Part shown: piece by piece, positions 36,066 through 47,609 of the stretch | Position numbering within the stretch: position 1 is the stretch's first letter | Layout: the number at the start of each line of letters is the position of its first letter | Source: Anarhynchus alexandrinus | Taxonomy: Eukaryota > Chordata > Aves > Charadriiformes > Charadriidae | Direction of reading: 5' to 3' | NCBI GenBank assembly: GCA_008711295.1 | Contig: VUYV01000016.1 | Coordinates: 3,996,383-4,060,382 of the forward strand | DNA length: 64,000 bases | The notes under the pieces: model-generated | Database searches by the model: none | Told to the model about the DNA's origin: nothing | Seen by the model: the letters and a program-made list of their open reading frames with translations, nothing else | Made by a program: the position numbers and the translations under genes

Positions 36066-38594
36066 AATGACACAGGAAAGGAAGTCTGTCTTTCAGTTTT
36101 GCTGTCTGAAGAGGTGTTCAGAAGACTCCGCAGCTTTTGTCAGACTTGCTTTCTTGTGTGAATGACTTAAAAGTTCAAAGAGACTGTTACACAGACCTAC
36201 GTCTGAGAGACTGGTCTCCCTCAGGGGTATCAACCATCAACCTTTGTTAACAATGACTGAGTTATTCTCCTGGGCAGTACAGAAGAAATCAGTGGGACCG
36301 CTCTGAAAGTAAGTGCATAGCAGAGGAAATGCAAGGTTCGCAGTTTGACCCCAAGTTGTGTTCTGGTAATATTTTAATCCCAAAGTGTGCAATTCTGGAC
36401 AGACACGGGAACTAGGTACATCATTATCAAAGCCCAGGGCTGTTCTGATGTGGCAAACTCTGTTTTCGTGGATGGTAGGAATCCTTTGCACACTGGGCTG
36501 GCATAGGCACCAGAGGTACAGTATTTTAAAAGCATCTGCATGACTTAGGAGTCTGTAGGTTCCTACTGACATATGATAATTAAAATTAGGCAGCTGAAGC
36601 TATTACTGCCCACAGGTGTCTGCGCTGCCCCTCTGATGGACTCTGTTGCCCTGAGACAGCAATGTCTGACCTACTCGGTATTGCCACCGTTTACAGCCTG
36701 GGATGTTGAAGTTTACCTGCAGCCTGCTTTCTTGGCTTATTTTTATGTGGCAGCCTGACTATTAATGGTCGTGCTACCTTCGGTGCTCTGCCAGCTTCTG
36801 TCTGAGCCCCACACGCCTCCCCTTGCTTGTCTGTGGGACATAGGTGATTGTCACGTAAGTTATGTCTCTGCAGCAGTAGCAGGCATGCTGATCATCCAGA
36901 CTGATGGGAAATGGCAACCCGTTTAGCTCTGATCTGGGCCCGTGCACCTTCTTCCTGCTGTGCAACCACCAGGGAGCAAGGGAGTGGATTACTGCATCTC
37001 CAGGGCTGCGACCGAGCTATGGGTCTTGAGCCTAGAAACTCCCCTCTGCTCTTTGGCCATGCAGGTGCTGTGCAGGTAATCCGTTCAGCGTGCCTGGCTG
37101 GACAAATGGAGCTTGTCCACCAGCTCTGGCAGGGGCCTTCTGTACAGGTGCCAAGAGGAAATCTGCATCTGTACTTCACTTTGGATCGTGCTTGAGCTTT
37201 TGAAGCGAATCTTTCTACTACCACACTTCAGTGAACATCAGAGTGGTCCTGGACTGCTTTTGGATGAGGTTAAGTCAAAACACATGCACATAATATACTC
37301 TAAATGCTGACAGGCATTCAGTTCATAGGGTAGGTTTAGTGATAGGGTAGGTCTCAATGCTATTTTTTCTAGACCATCTTATATCACTCCACAGTATCTG
37401 CTGATGTAACTGTAGTCTGGTCTTAAGGATGGCTCTCAGGCTGCAGTGTCTCCTAATGCGTAGGGTTCTTTTTAAAATATGGTCTGTTTTCAGATGTACT
37501 CCAAACCAATGTCGCCTGTCGTAAACTGCGAGAAATCTTCACAAAATTAGAAAGCAAGAAGGAAAAAAACAACAAGAACTTCCAAATTCTGCTTGTTAAA
37601 TCAGGATACAGACCTGAATGACTCAGAAACACTGGATTCACACCTCCCCTCTCTTGCATCATGCGTGGAATTTCACACCAGCACATACCTGGTGCTTCTC
37701 AGATTGCCAAGCTGCAGTGGTAGCACCCGCCTCTGGGCTTGTGGTGGTATAAACAGGTATGTTCCTGTGGGGTAAGGTGAATCTCAGCTGGTATCAAGGA
37801 GATATTTCCTTGGGGGACACAGGGCACTGTCTCACACAGGACAGTAGATCAAACCCTTGCCTTGATCCCAGGTCTCTGCTCCATTTTGGGCTGGTAGGTT
37901 CATCTCTCCTCAAGAGGGCAGCAAGACTTTAGGGAGGGCACCTGTACTGTGAACCTGCAGCCCTTGCAGGGAACTAGGGTGATTTTTAGTAAGACTTTCA
38001 CAAATAGGTAAATGTCCAGCTAACACATCTCAGATCTACGCCAGAGCCATCTCTGGGGTCTAGGCAGCTCAGAGTATTTTGTCTTTACATCAGGGATTTT
38101 ACCAAGGTTCAGTGCAGCAATACTGGGAGGCTGTTCAAAACAAGCTGGCCATCTATGTGACTTTGGGCAGACGGGAATCCCTAACACAAAGATGTCCAAA
38201 GACTTTCAGCAAGTGAGAGGGCTCCTTTAAATTCAAGGCACCAAGAACAACTCTGAAAAGGGTACTTTTCATCCATGAGTCACTGACACATGTCAGCTTG
38301 GGTTCCTCTCCCATTTCTAAGAACTTCCTGGTAATGAATTCTAGCAACTCGCCGTATATTGCAGCAAACCAGTGAAAGGTTAGGCACTGCCTATATTGTT
38401 AACTTACACATGCAACATGTATCAACATATCCCAAACTGTAAGTAGGAGTCTTGTGAATTCCCAGCACTCAATAAACTTGTCAATACACATTTATTCTCA
38501 CTAGGTTTGGAACTTATGATCTAATTAGAATTTATTAGAAGGTAAATGATCATCTTAACAGAAAATACAATTTAAACCGATGAGGGTTTTGTAT

Positions 38595-38618
38595 AAACAC
38601 ACATGTGCACACACACGT
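38595..38618 (+). repeat. Short CA-rich microsatellite
   Basis: AAACACACATGTGCACACACACGT; interrupted by ATGTG, so partly palindromic and alternating purine-pyrimidine. Confidence 0.65.
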
Positions 38619-39361
38619 CTGTATAAGATTGTCATTCAAGTTCTTGCCCTCCTCTGTATAAGCCAATATTACTATCTTTTCTAGTGAATCAGAGAAAGGA
38701 ATGGATTATTTTTCTTTTTATTAATTGAAATATATTTTCAAGTGAAATTACTTGAGTGTCACTGGTTTTAAGCATCAAGGTAATGGCTGTTAGAAAAACA
38801 GGCATTCTATCTGTAGCCAACAGTTTAAAGATCTGCTTTATGGACCATTTCTTTGTCTTCTGAAGAACTGTTCAGGTATTGAGGCTGATGGACCAGCCCA
38901 TCTGTAGCTCCAAGAGCATGAGGTAGGTAGGCTGTGCTTTAGAGTGTTCCTGATATTAGTAGTACTTAAATGACTTAAAAAATCATGAGGTATCCCTGGA
39001 CACTTTGTGTAGTGAGGTCCCTGTGTGGACAGGAGGTGGGACGTGTTTGGAAACATGCTATGCTCTTGACCTTCTGCATAACCATTCCTTACTTGTGGTG
39101 TGGGTATACCCTTCAGCATTCTTTGTGAACCAGAGAGCAGGCAAGGCACCAGCAGTTCAAGTCGGACCATTCCCATTGCTTTAACCAGACCTTCCTGTGT
39201 ACGTTTTGCATGTGGAAACAGGAGGGGAGATGGTTTGGTATGGGAGAAGGGGTGGATCAGTGAGAAAGGCTCCCGAAATGTGTTCTATGCGAGATAAATG
39301 TTTCACCTAGGCAAGGAGGGGGAAGGAGGGAGCTAGCTATATCTCTGTTAATAAATTAAAC

Positions 39362-39640
39362 AACGCTCAGGAATGTTCCTGGGCCGGGAGCGTGACTGCC
39401 CGCCCTGGTAAACTGTTAGAACAGTCACTGGCGATGCTTTGGCATGCACCAACCAGCGCTGCCCCGGGTAGTTTTCGAGTATGGTTTGGCAGCAGGCGTG
39501 TTCCTGGGACCGTCCCCAGTTGGCTGTTTGCATGCAGCCTCCCTGTTTTGAAGGTTAAGGGTGCTTACTGGCGGAGACTCAGGCCGTTGTGTGCCAGCTG
39601 GCCTCCATGCCCAGGAATGTTCCCAGGCACACTTAATTTA
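39362..39640. other. GC-rich islet with repeated TGTTCCTGGG motif
   Basis: The islet is GC- and CpG-richer than its flanks. TGTTCCTGGG occurs exactly at 39374-39383 and 39499-39508. The 12-mer CAGGAATGTTCC occurs exactly at 39368-39379 and 39612-39623, near the two ends. Because GGAATGTTCC is nearly self-complementary, the end copies also act as imperfect inverted repeats (13 of 16 bases). GAAnnTTC is the half-site pair of heat-shock elements. Possibilities are a small non-autonomous transposon, a regulatory islet or chance. No family is recognised. Confidence 0.4.
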
Positions 39641-41168
39641 CTTGTATAGATATAACCTAATGTTAACAGTTATCATCTGTCCCTGAATCTCACATCACTG
39701 GGCTAAACTAGTATCATGTTGCTCGTACACAAGCTTTTTTCAGCAGTGCCTTCTGCTGCACGGGGCATTAAGGCTTGTGTTGTGTGTGTGTTTGAAATAA
39801 GGTCAAGGTGTCTTCACTGGGAACCCTGACACTGACAGCAGCTTCGTCCTGGGTATGCTTCTCTTGTAAGGGCCCCAAGCAATGCTGCTTTTGCAATGAA
39901 CCCCCCCTTTATGGTAATTCCTTTCAGTTTATCAGCAGTCTCAGAAGTTGCTGTGTCACATTTTCATATTTACGTCTCATTTTTTATGAGTAAACTCATA
40001 AGTTTACTTTGGAATCGTTGCTTTCTAAAGGAGGAATCCCAACCCAAATAAATTGAGAAGAAAATTCTTATTGATTCTATAGGGACTGCTGCAATTTCCT
40101 ATATTCATCAACTCTCTGTGTTACTGGTTATTTTATTTTAGATGCATTACTTGTATTCTTTCTAGTTATTTTCTTCCAGTATTTCTCAGACTTCTGAGTC
40201 CCATTGTATAATTTCTCTTCCTTCTTTGCTGTTTACAGTTCTTTTCCTCTCTGCATCTCCAATCCATTTCATTATGTAAAAAGTCTTTGGCGTATTCCCG
40301 ATATAGTTACTGAAACTGTATTTACCAAAATGTAGGGCAGCACAGATCACAACAAATAACAGGTCTAGGGGAAAGATATAATTTTTATATGACAGTGTCT
40401 CCTTTTGGATTGATAGCAGTGAGCCATGTGTCAGGGTGCCTAGATGTGTATGATTTCTTCATTAATGATCTGGAGGAAAACAGAGCATATTTTAGGATTG
40501 GCATATGCTTTCTATTCAGAGACCATCCTTCAATGATATGACATCAAATTCATAGAAAGCTGTTAGTCATAGCTGAGATAGTTACCAGATTTTGTGATGT
40601 GGGAGTGATGGTGATATTTTGTATATTCTTTATTAGGTGTCTGTAATTACACTTTGCTGACGACCTCTGTCTCTAATCCAAGGCAAACCAGGAATTTTGG
40701 TTCATTATAGTATAATTGTAGGATTTCATTGTTTATTTTTGTCACCTGCAGATAATGTTGAGGTAGCCACTTTTCACAAATGTGGAAGCAGTGAGTTGGG
40801 CTGGGGAATACTTATGCTAGAGGTTATTAGCTTTATTCTTTAAGAATCAAAAAACCCAACCTTTTTATAGACCTCTGAGATGCATCTAAGAGCTGAAGTG
40901 AGTGAACTATTTTATATTAAAAAATTAAACAGATACATGGCATGGTGGCAGCTCCCTTGGATGCAGAGATACCACCACCTTCTCCTGTAGTCCAAAACTG
41001 TCAGAACAGGCATATCTATTCCCATATCCTTCCTTTTGATTTGTTTTGCATAGTTGGAAAATAATCACAAAGTCTTTTATTCACAGAAGAACTGCTCAGC
41101 ATGATGCAGGTGACTGACACACAAATAGTGGATTTGGATTGATTTTTCAATAAATTAAAGGAGCAAGT
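39641..41168. other. Non-coding sequence, pyrimidine-rich part
   Basis: A (TG)n run lies at 39775-39793. The plus strand of 40.13-40.28 kb is strongly pyrimidine-biased. A possible ancient CR1/L3 fragment is noted at 40455-40510. No exon is recognised. Confidence 0.5.
40455..40510 (+). repeat. Possible ancient CR1/L3 ORF2 fragment
   Basis: TTCTTCATTAATGATCTGGAGGA resembles the CR1-clade coding block for FINDL (ttcattaatgatctggat) that precedes the FADD box by about 15 codons. What follows is too decayed to confirm. The same amino-acid block is present in CR1 copy 2. Confidence 0.35.
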
Positions 41169-42290
41169 AGAATCATAGAATCATTTTGACTGGAAGACAC
41201 CTTTAAGATCATCAAGTCCAACCTTAACCTAACACTGCCAAGTTACCACTAAACCATGTCCCTCAGCACCACATCTTACAGGTCTCTTAAATACCTTCAG
41301 GGATGGGGACTCAACCACTTCCCTGGGCAGCCTGTTCCAATGTTTGATAACCCTTTCAGTGAGGAAATTTTTCCTACTATCCTATCTAAACCTTCCCTGG
41401 CACAACGTGAGGCCTTTCCTCTTGTCCTATTGCCTCTTAAGTGGGAGAAGAGATTGACCTCTTGCCTCGCTATAACCTCCTTTCAGGTCATTGTAGGGAG
41501 CGATAAGGTCTCCCCTCAGCCTTCTTTTCTCCAGGTTACACAACCCCAGTTCCCTCAGTTGCTCCTCATAAGACTTGTGCTCTAGACCCCTCACCAGCTT
41601 CATTGCTCTTCTTTGGACACTCCAGAATCTCAATGTCCGTCGTGTACTGAGGGGCCCAAAACTGAACACAGTACTCGAGGTGGGGCCTCACCAGTGCTGA
41701 ATACAGAGGTACAATCACTTCCCTAATCCTGCCGGCCATGTTATTTCTAATACAGGCCAGGATGCTATTGGCCTTTTTGGCCACCTGGGCACACTGCTCG
41801 CTCATATTCAGCTGTCTGTTGTCCAACACCCTCAGGTCCTTTTCCACCAGGCAGCTTTCCAGCCATTCTTCTCCAAGCCTGTAGCGCTGCATGGGGTTGT
41901 TGTGACCCAAGTGCAGGACCCGGCACTTGGCCTTGTTGAACCTCATACCATTGGCCTCGGCCCATCAATCCAGCCTGTCCAGATCCCTCTAGATCCATTC
42001 TACTCTCAAGCAGATCAACAATTCTGTCCAACTTGGTGTTGTCTGCAAATTACAAAGGGTGCACTTGATCCCCCTGTCCAGATTGTTGATAAACATATTA
42101 AAGAGAACAGGCCCCAGTACTGAGCCCTGGGGAACACCACTTGTGACTGGCCGCCAACTGGATTTAACTCCATTCATCACAACTCTTTGGGCCCAGCCAT
42201 CTAGCCAGTTTTTTACCCAGTGAAGCATACGCCCTTCCAAGCCATGAGCAGCCAGTAGTAGCCCCTCTGAGTCTTTAATACTGCTATTTA
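41169..42290 (-). mobile_element. CR1 LINE copy 2, 5'-truncated
   Basis: The element runs on the minus strand. Its 3' end is at 41169-41184 (plus strand AGAATCATAGAATCAT, the reversed CR1 tail) and its homology fades near 42290. It spans the middle RT domain, the C-terminal half of ORF2 and the 3' UTR. It is the longest CR1 copy in the window. The 3' UTR and ORF2 blocks match copies 1 and 3 with scattered substitutions and small gaps. Identification is very secure; the 5' border is accurate to perhaps 20-30 bases. Confidence 0.95.
41249..42290 (-). pseudogene. CR1 ORF2 reverse transcriptase remnant
   Basis: Encodes part of the reverse transcriptase of the CR1 ORF2 protein. On the minus strand the first block (about 42290-42055) includes [27 protein letters not shown] (RT motif region 4-5) and GIKCTL. 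A one-base loss near 42053 then breaks the frame. The catalytic FADD box, at about 42035-42046, reads FADN here, so the second aspartate is gone. A second frame (to about 41640) carries [17 protein letters not shown] and [30 protein letters not shown] further shift near 41640 and another in the 41430-41480 region follow, before the native stop at 41249-41251. The N-terminal endonuclease is missing. Clearly dead. Confidence 0.9.
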
Positions 42291-42864
42291 TATTGATGAG
42301 AGACACTGGGTTTGAAGGTAAAGCTGCTTCCTGATTTCTCACTGGGAGCTGAACGTCCGAAATGCATATTATATTAAAATCTCTGACTGCTCCATCTGAG
42401 CAAACACAGTTTCACTTGGATCCAAAATGGCAGTGGTTCAGAACAGATGTATTACCCTTGTTTTAAACTCATATGTTATGTATCCCACCTTAATATACAT
42501 CCATATATATCCATTTTGATCCAGTCTTCTAGTCTGATCTGGTGGATACAACGCCACAGTAAAGACAGAAGCAGTTACAAAGCATGCTGCAATGCACATC
42601 TCCCGTATCTTCTCAAGAGATGTATTTTATTCTCCTCTGGACCACCAGCTCCACAGCCAAATTAGCCACCTCTTTGAGAAGAAAAGACCAATGGCCTGAA
42701 GGAAAGTTTTATGGTTTAATGAAACAGTAAGAAAACAAATATTAAGTTCTTAATGAAAGAAATGAAAATGAAAAGCACACAGTAGTCAGTACTCTATGAT
42801 CCATGAATTCCTTTCTCTTGCCCTGCAGACAGTACATGTGTTCTGCAGTAGTTGGGTTGATCCT
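42291..42864. other. Unique spacer
   Basis: AT-leaning, no exon or repeat recognised. Forms part of the interval between the inverted CR1 copies 2 and 3. Confidence 0.5.
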
Positions 42865-42925
42865 GTTGGCAAATCTTTCATTCAGTGTAATGGGGCAGGA
42901 TCAAGGATTTGGGAAGGAAATGGAG
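42865..42925. repeat. Ancient amniote repeat fragment
   Basis: TTGATCCTGTTGGCAAATC, then TTCAGTGTAATGGGGCAGGATCAAGGATTTGG, resembles an old amniote interspersed repeat marked by ggatcctgc, tggcaaaactcccattgacttcaatggggcaggatttggc. Family name uncertain. Confidence 0.45.
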
Positions 42926-43785
42926 AACAGAAGTAGATGAGACCTGCTGAGACATAAATCCAGTCTTCTGTTATCATGGACTCTGCACCATAAAATCACT
43001 TCCATAAACTTTTCAAACCTCCATCACTGATTGTCAGATTTCTTTGTCCTCACAGCTCCTCTTGGCATGCTTTTCTAGTGACTCACCTTCTTCTCATTTT
43101 TTGCCCAAATTAATTCACGGCTGTAGATACCGCTTTGTTCTTGAGCCAAAGTTGTTCTTTAGCTTCCATGGATCTCCTTTCTGCTGTGCATCCCTCTGAC
43201 ATGCATGGCGACAGCAGCTACGCTCCCTCTGCCTTTCATTGTCAGCTGTAGCAGCCAAACTCTTCTAGTCATCTGCCATGGGATGGTGCTTTGATTGTGC
43301 TGGCAACTTTGCCCTTCCCTGTCCCAGAATTCCTACTGAGTATGAAGACTGGAAAATCACATACGTAACGCAAATGTTAATGTCACTTTGGAAACCAGCG
43401 CCACCAAACTCTGGTGGTGATGGAAAGTGAGAAATGAACTATGGCGTCTCACAAATATCAAACCAAATCCATCGACTATGTATTTCTTTAGATGACTTTT
43501 TGTGTTAAGTACTAAAATTTCTGGGGAAACAGAAAAACTGCCACACAGACATTGTGAAGTACGTTGCTGCTGCTGCACACGATGGATCGCGTAACACACC
43601 GTGTTGCTCTCCCAGCTAGCAAGAAGGCTGATTGTGGGGGCACATCACTGACGCAAGGATCTGATTTGGGTGGAAACTGAGGGGATGGCTCATTTCTGTG
43701 GTTATTGGTGTCTGTATTTCAATGGGTTCAGTTTTTCATCACTAGAGTTACTATTCTCTGTGTTTTAAAGCTAATTCCTTTACCT
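42926..43785. other. Non-coding unique sequence
   Basis: Nothing recognisable; an 80-codon minus-strand frame at 43357-43599 has no family resemblance. Confidence 0.5.
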
Positions 43786-43882
43786 ATTGAGTTTGTAAAG
43801 TCTTCAAGGCAGAATCTGCCCATTTCTGTGGGCAAATTCATCACTGAACACAACAGGATCCTGACAACCAGAGGCTTTTAGA
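43786..43882 (+). repeat. L2/MIR-tail-like amniote repeat
   Basis: GTTTGTAAAGTCTTCAAGGCAGAATCTGCCC, TTTCTGTGGGCAAATTC, then GAACACAACAGGATCCTGACAACCAGAGGCTTTTA match, in order, the amniote tail consensus (gattgtaagctcttcagggcagggactg, ttctgtgtttgtacag, gcacaacgggatcctgaccatgactggggctcttaggc). This is the clearest of the three fragments of this type. Confidence 0.65.
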
Positions 43883-44853
43883 GAGAGAACTGTAAAATGA
43901 GTAATTGTTCTTACAGGAGGGCTTTCAAAGTAGTAATTTTCAAATGATTTTATGGTTTTGCTACGTAAGTCACCCAGTACCCAGGTAGGCTCAAATCAAA
44001 ATATTTCAACCTTAGTAGGTTTGAGCTAAGCCTTTATTGATGGAAATTTTCATGGAACACATTTTCTCATGGAAATTTAATTTTCTACATTTAAAGCTGT
44101 ATTTCTTGCAGATGAAGTGAGTGTGCTTGTTCATTGTGAAGATAACAATACAGCCAATGAATTGCACATGCCTGGGTAAACTCTAAACACACAAGCCTAA
44201 CATGGAATATAAATCTAAATGTCTTGCACATGCTATGCAAATTCAAGAGTCTTCAATAGGGCCCTGTTTCACCAAGGAGCTGATTCCAGAAAAGTTTGAA
44301 AAAGCAGTGGAATAACTTTAACATTATTAACCCACATAAAGACTCCTGAATATAGTACAAAATCACTCATGTTGATATTGGCTCCCCCCCGGAAAGAAAA
44401 AGAGATCAAAGGGTTTTTTTTCCCCTGAAAATATTAGCCTTGAGTTTGTTTTCAGATCTTTAATGTAAAATTGCATTTACTTTCTATGCTTTCAAGACTG
44501 AGGCATTATTGTTACTCTAGTTCAGTAGGCTTTTTATAATCAGTTCATATACTCACATTTATTTAGCTCCTTCTTCTGAATGGGAAGGAGATGATTTTCC
44601 CTACAGAAATGGAGGGTCTTTTCAAAGATGGAAATACTATAAAGAATTGCACCTTTTATGATTATTCGTAGATTTGTTTATAAGGTTAGAGCCCCATAAA
44701 GTATTCAGAAGTAATTTAATTGGTAGGCTAACACTGGTTTGAAATAAATTGCTGAATCCCCATGCTTTGCTCATTTTCTGTTCTAGCATATTGTATTTCT
44801 TAGTGCATTGTAATACTGGGTTGCTCAAACAAGATTGAGGATGCTCATTTCTT
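43883..44853. other. Unique sequence, possible conserved element
   Basis: The 44.09-44.30 kb part has an exact octamer (ATGCAAAT, 44235-44242) within even-textured AT-leaning sequence (AACAATACAGCCAATGAATTG). No exon seen. The C8 run near 44383-44390 and T8 run near 44413 are homopolymers. Confidence 0.45.
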
Positions 44854-45752
44854 ACCCTCGGTAAGTTCGCAGATGACACTAAGCTAGGCGGGCGTGTTGA
44901 TCTGCTTGAGGATAGGATGGCTCTACAGAGGGATCTGGACAGGCTGGACCGATGGGCCGAGGCCAATGGTATGAGGTTCAACAAGGCCAAGTGCCGGGTC
45001 CTGCACATGGGTCACAACAACCCCATGCAGTGCTACAGGCTTGGGGTGGAGTGGCTCGAAAGCTGCCCGGCAGAAAAGGACCTGGGGTGTTGGTGGACAG
45101 CTGGCTGAATATGAGCGAGCAGTGTGCCCAGGTGGCCAAGAAGGCCAATGGCATCCTCGCCTGTATCAGGAATAGTGTGGTAAGCTGGACTAGGGAAGTG
45201 ATCATCCCCCTGTATTCAGCACTGGTGAGGCCCACCTCGAGTACTGTGTTCCGTTTTGGGCCCCTCACTTCAAGAAGGACATTGAGGTGTTGGAGCGTGT
45301 CCAGAGAAGGGCTAAAAAGCTGGTGAGGGGTCTGGAGGACAAGTCTTATGAGGAGCAACTGAGGGCACTGGGGTTGTTTAGCCTGGAGAAGAGGAGGCTG
45401 AGGGGAGACCTTATCACTCTCTACAACTACCTGAAAGGAGGTTGTAGAGAGGTGGGGGCTGACCTCTTCTCCCTGGTGACAAGTGATAGGACGAGAGGAA
45501 ATGGGTTCAAGTTATGTCAGACGAGGTTTAGACTGGATATTAGGAAAAATTTTTTCACTGAAAGGGTTATTAAACATTGGAATAGGCTGCCCAGGGAGGT
45601 GGTGGATTCGCCATCCCTGGAGGTGTTTAAAAAAAGGGTGGATGTGGTACCTGGGGACATGGTTTAGAAGTGGTTTTGTCAGGGTTGGTTAATGGTTGGA
45701 CTTGATGATCTTAAAGGTCCCTTCCAACCTCAGCAATTCTATGATTCTATGA
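44854..45752 (+). mobile_element. CR1 LINE copy 3, 5'-truncated
   Basis: Homology begins abruptly at about 44854 (TACCCTCGGTAAG, just before the FADD box) and runs to the CR1 tail CAATTCTATGATTCTATGA ending at 45752. The copy is GC-richer than its flanks and close in sequence to copies 1 and 2 where they overlap. It contains the C-terminal part of ORF2, the stop at 45665-45667 and an 85-base 3' UTR with the GGTTGGACTTGATGATC and CCTTCCAACCT blocks. Identification is very secure. Confidence 0.96.
44863..45667 (+). pseudogene. CR1 ORF2 reverse transcriptase C-terminal remnant
   Basis: This is the C-terminal part of CR1 reverse transcriptase. The first frame starts at the [10 protein letters not shown] box (44863-44892; both aspartates are intact) and continues through [17 protein letters not shown] to a premature stop at 45106-45108. 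It is lost by a one-base deletion in a G run near 45085. A second frame carries [21 protein letters not shown] and [14 protein letters not shown] until about 45235. A second shift then restores the third frame (open from 45287), which runs through [52 protein letters not shown] and [14 protein letters not shown] to the native stop. Two frameshifts and the missing N-terminal two-thirds make it inactive. Open frames on the opposite strand here (44978-45358) are shadows. Confidence 0.93.
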
Positions 45753-47609
45753 TTTCAACAAGAGCAGGACTAAAGCTGTTTTTTTTGGAAGAATATTACT
45801 TATTGTCTCTTAATGTAACAATTTCAAAATGGTGCTTGTGTATTCCTGTCAAACCAAAGAGAATTATACTGCATCTTGATGGGATATATTTGTTTAATAT
45901 CTGCAGACAAAAACACAAAGTAACCTTCTCTAACACATCTCGAGTTTCTGCTTTAGATCTTTGTTCACCAGGGACCACACTGACTCTGGGATTGTGTACA
46001 GCCTTGAGAGATGTATTGGGGCTGACTAATACACTGCCAGTCAGCGTACTGTTACACTCCCTAGACAGGCCCTTACATGAGGCGAAGGGATGTGAAAAAA
46101 ACCTTTTCCTTTTCAATTTTTTTTAATTAGATTTTCTACCTCCTCCACCTACCAGGAGTGAGAATACCATTATCATAAACTTCTGGTACAGCAAAGATGT
46201 GTAAATGCATTCAGAGCAGCCTGGATCCTGGGTGACACCAGCAATTCTGTTCACTCTGCTGAGAAGAAATGCTGTAAGTTGTCCTGGTTCCCCAGAGTCT
46301 TGAGAGACAGCTGGAAAAGCACTGGATGGTCCATTTTTCACATGGCTTGAGAACTGAGGGGGAGCAGCTCTGTCCAACTTTTGGCTGCTTTTTCCTGCCT
46401 AGAAGAACCACAATAGCTAACATAGAAGCAATGGTGAGAGCTTCTTTCTTTCCTTAAAAATTAAGACCCTCTCCTGCAGTCATGGTGTTAGAGGAGAGGT
46501 CTTGCCTGAGTGAGGAATGCAGCACAAAATGAGCTCCTTACACCAGGACGTTAATTGCTGTTGAGAATATTTACAAATGGGCTTCTTTAATTAAGTGATT
46601 TGTTGGTCCTAAGTAACTGCTTTATCTCATCAAGTCCACAGCACAGGAAATCTAATGTGAAGGTTTGGTCCCAACAAAGCATGCTTGGCTTGAAGAAAAG
46701 AATCACAGTTTGGAAAAAAGGAATAATGGAATGTTAAATTAGTAATGGCTTTTGCAGCTTGTTTGCAGTTTGATCTTTCTATGCTCTAAAAATTATTTCA
46801 GTATTTAATTTCTGGGGTTTAATTTGTGCCTTTGCTTGGATTATTTTTTAAATAATTTCTTCTGCTTGGAAGAGTTTGTTTCCTACAACAGAAGAATACT
46901 ATTACAATAGATGGTTTGCATTTGGCTGCCAGAAGCCCCAGCTGTTGGTAGGAGGATATTCTGAGCAAGTGTGTAAATAACGTTAAGACTGACAGGCTTC
47001 CTTGAATCTCCATGAAAACATAGCTTTCCTCTCCTAGGCCTCCAGTCCAGGAGAGCAATTATGTTTGTATTACCTTGACTTTTATAGGTCTCTTTGCATA
47101 TTCAAGAGAGAGATAAATGCTCATCTACTTGGCTGGATTGGAGTCACACAGCTATGCTTGTGCTGTTCTGGGCTGCAGCTCATGTAAACATGCTCAGACT
47201 ACCGTTACATCATGTCTTTTGGGTATTGGTATTAATACAGACATGGGAACTTGGAGCTCAGCGTGTGGTACCGAGATCTGGCTAACCGGCACTGAGCTCC
47301 GTGCTGCGTTGGCCATGCATCTCATTGCCCAGCCAGCTAAGTAAGGATATGTAGATAAAACCTGTAGTCATAGCTTACAGGTGTGCTCAGCAAGCTTGAA
47401 GTAAACATGGAGACTGGTTTGACACTCACTTTTGTACCCTGTTATGGCAGTAACAGACCTTATTGGGCCCACAGTGGGGCAGAGGAAGAGTTACACCTGC
47501 TGAGATGGTGCTGGGAAGTGTCTCCATGCATTTGCCTCCTGTCTCAGACATCCCTGAATTTTTCCACACTTGAGCTTGTTAGGTTACATACCTAGACTTA
47601 TGAAAGGGA
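45753..47609. other. Non-coding unique sequence
   Basis: No exon or repeat recognised. A 144-codon plus-strand frame (45692-46126) begins inside the CR1 3' UTR and continues into unique DNA with no family resemblance; considered chance. Confidence 0.55.

Larger units (their letters stand above)
34332..39361. other. Non-coding unique sequence
   Basis: Includes a T15 run (34604-34618), a (TG)n run at 36048-36065, a CA-rich run at 38595-38618 and a 13-base repeat pair at 37325-37354 (ATAGGGTAGG words). A mildly GC-rich patch at 36.90-37.15 kb carries open frames on both strands with no recognisable protein. No exon called. Confidence 0.55.

Noticed and set aside
41765..42031. 88-codon minus-strand frame rich in G and Q
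   Set aside because: Out-of-frame translation of CR1 ORF2; the true frame is adjacent.
44978..45358. 126-codon minus-strand frame
   Set aside because: Antisense shadow of the CR1 ORF2 remnant on the plus strand.
45692..46126. 144-codon plus-strand open frame
   Set aside because: Begins in the CR1 3' UTR and runs into unique DNA. No resemblance to a protein family.
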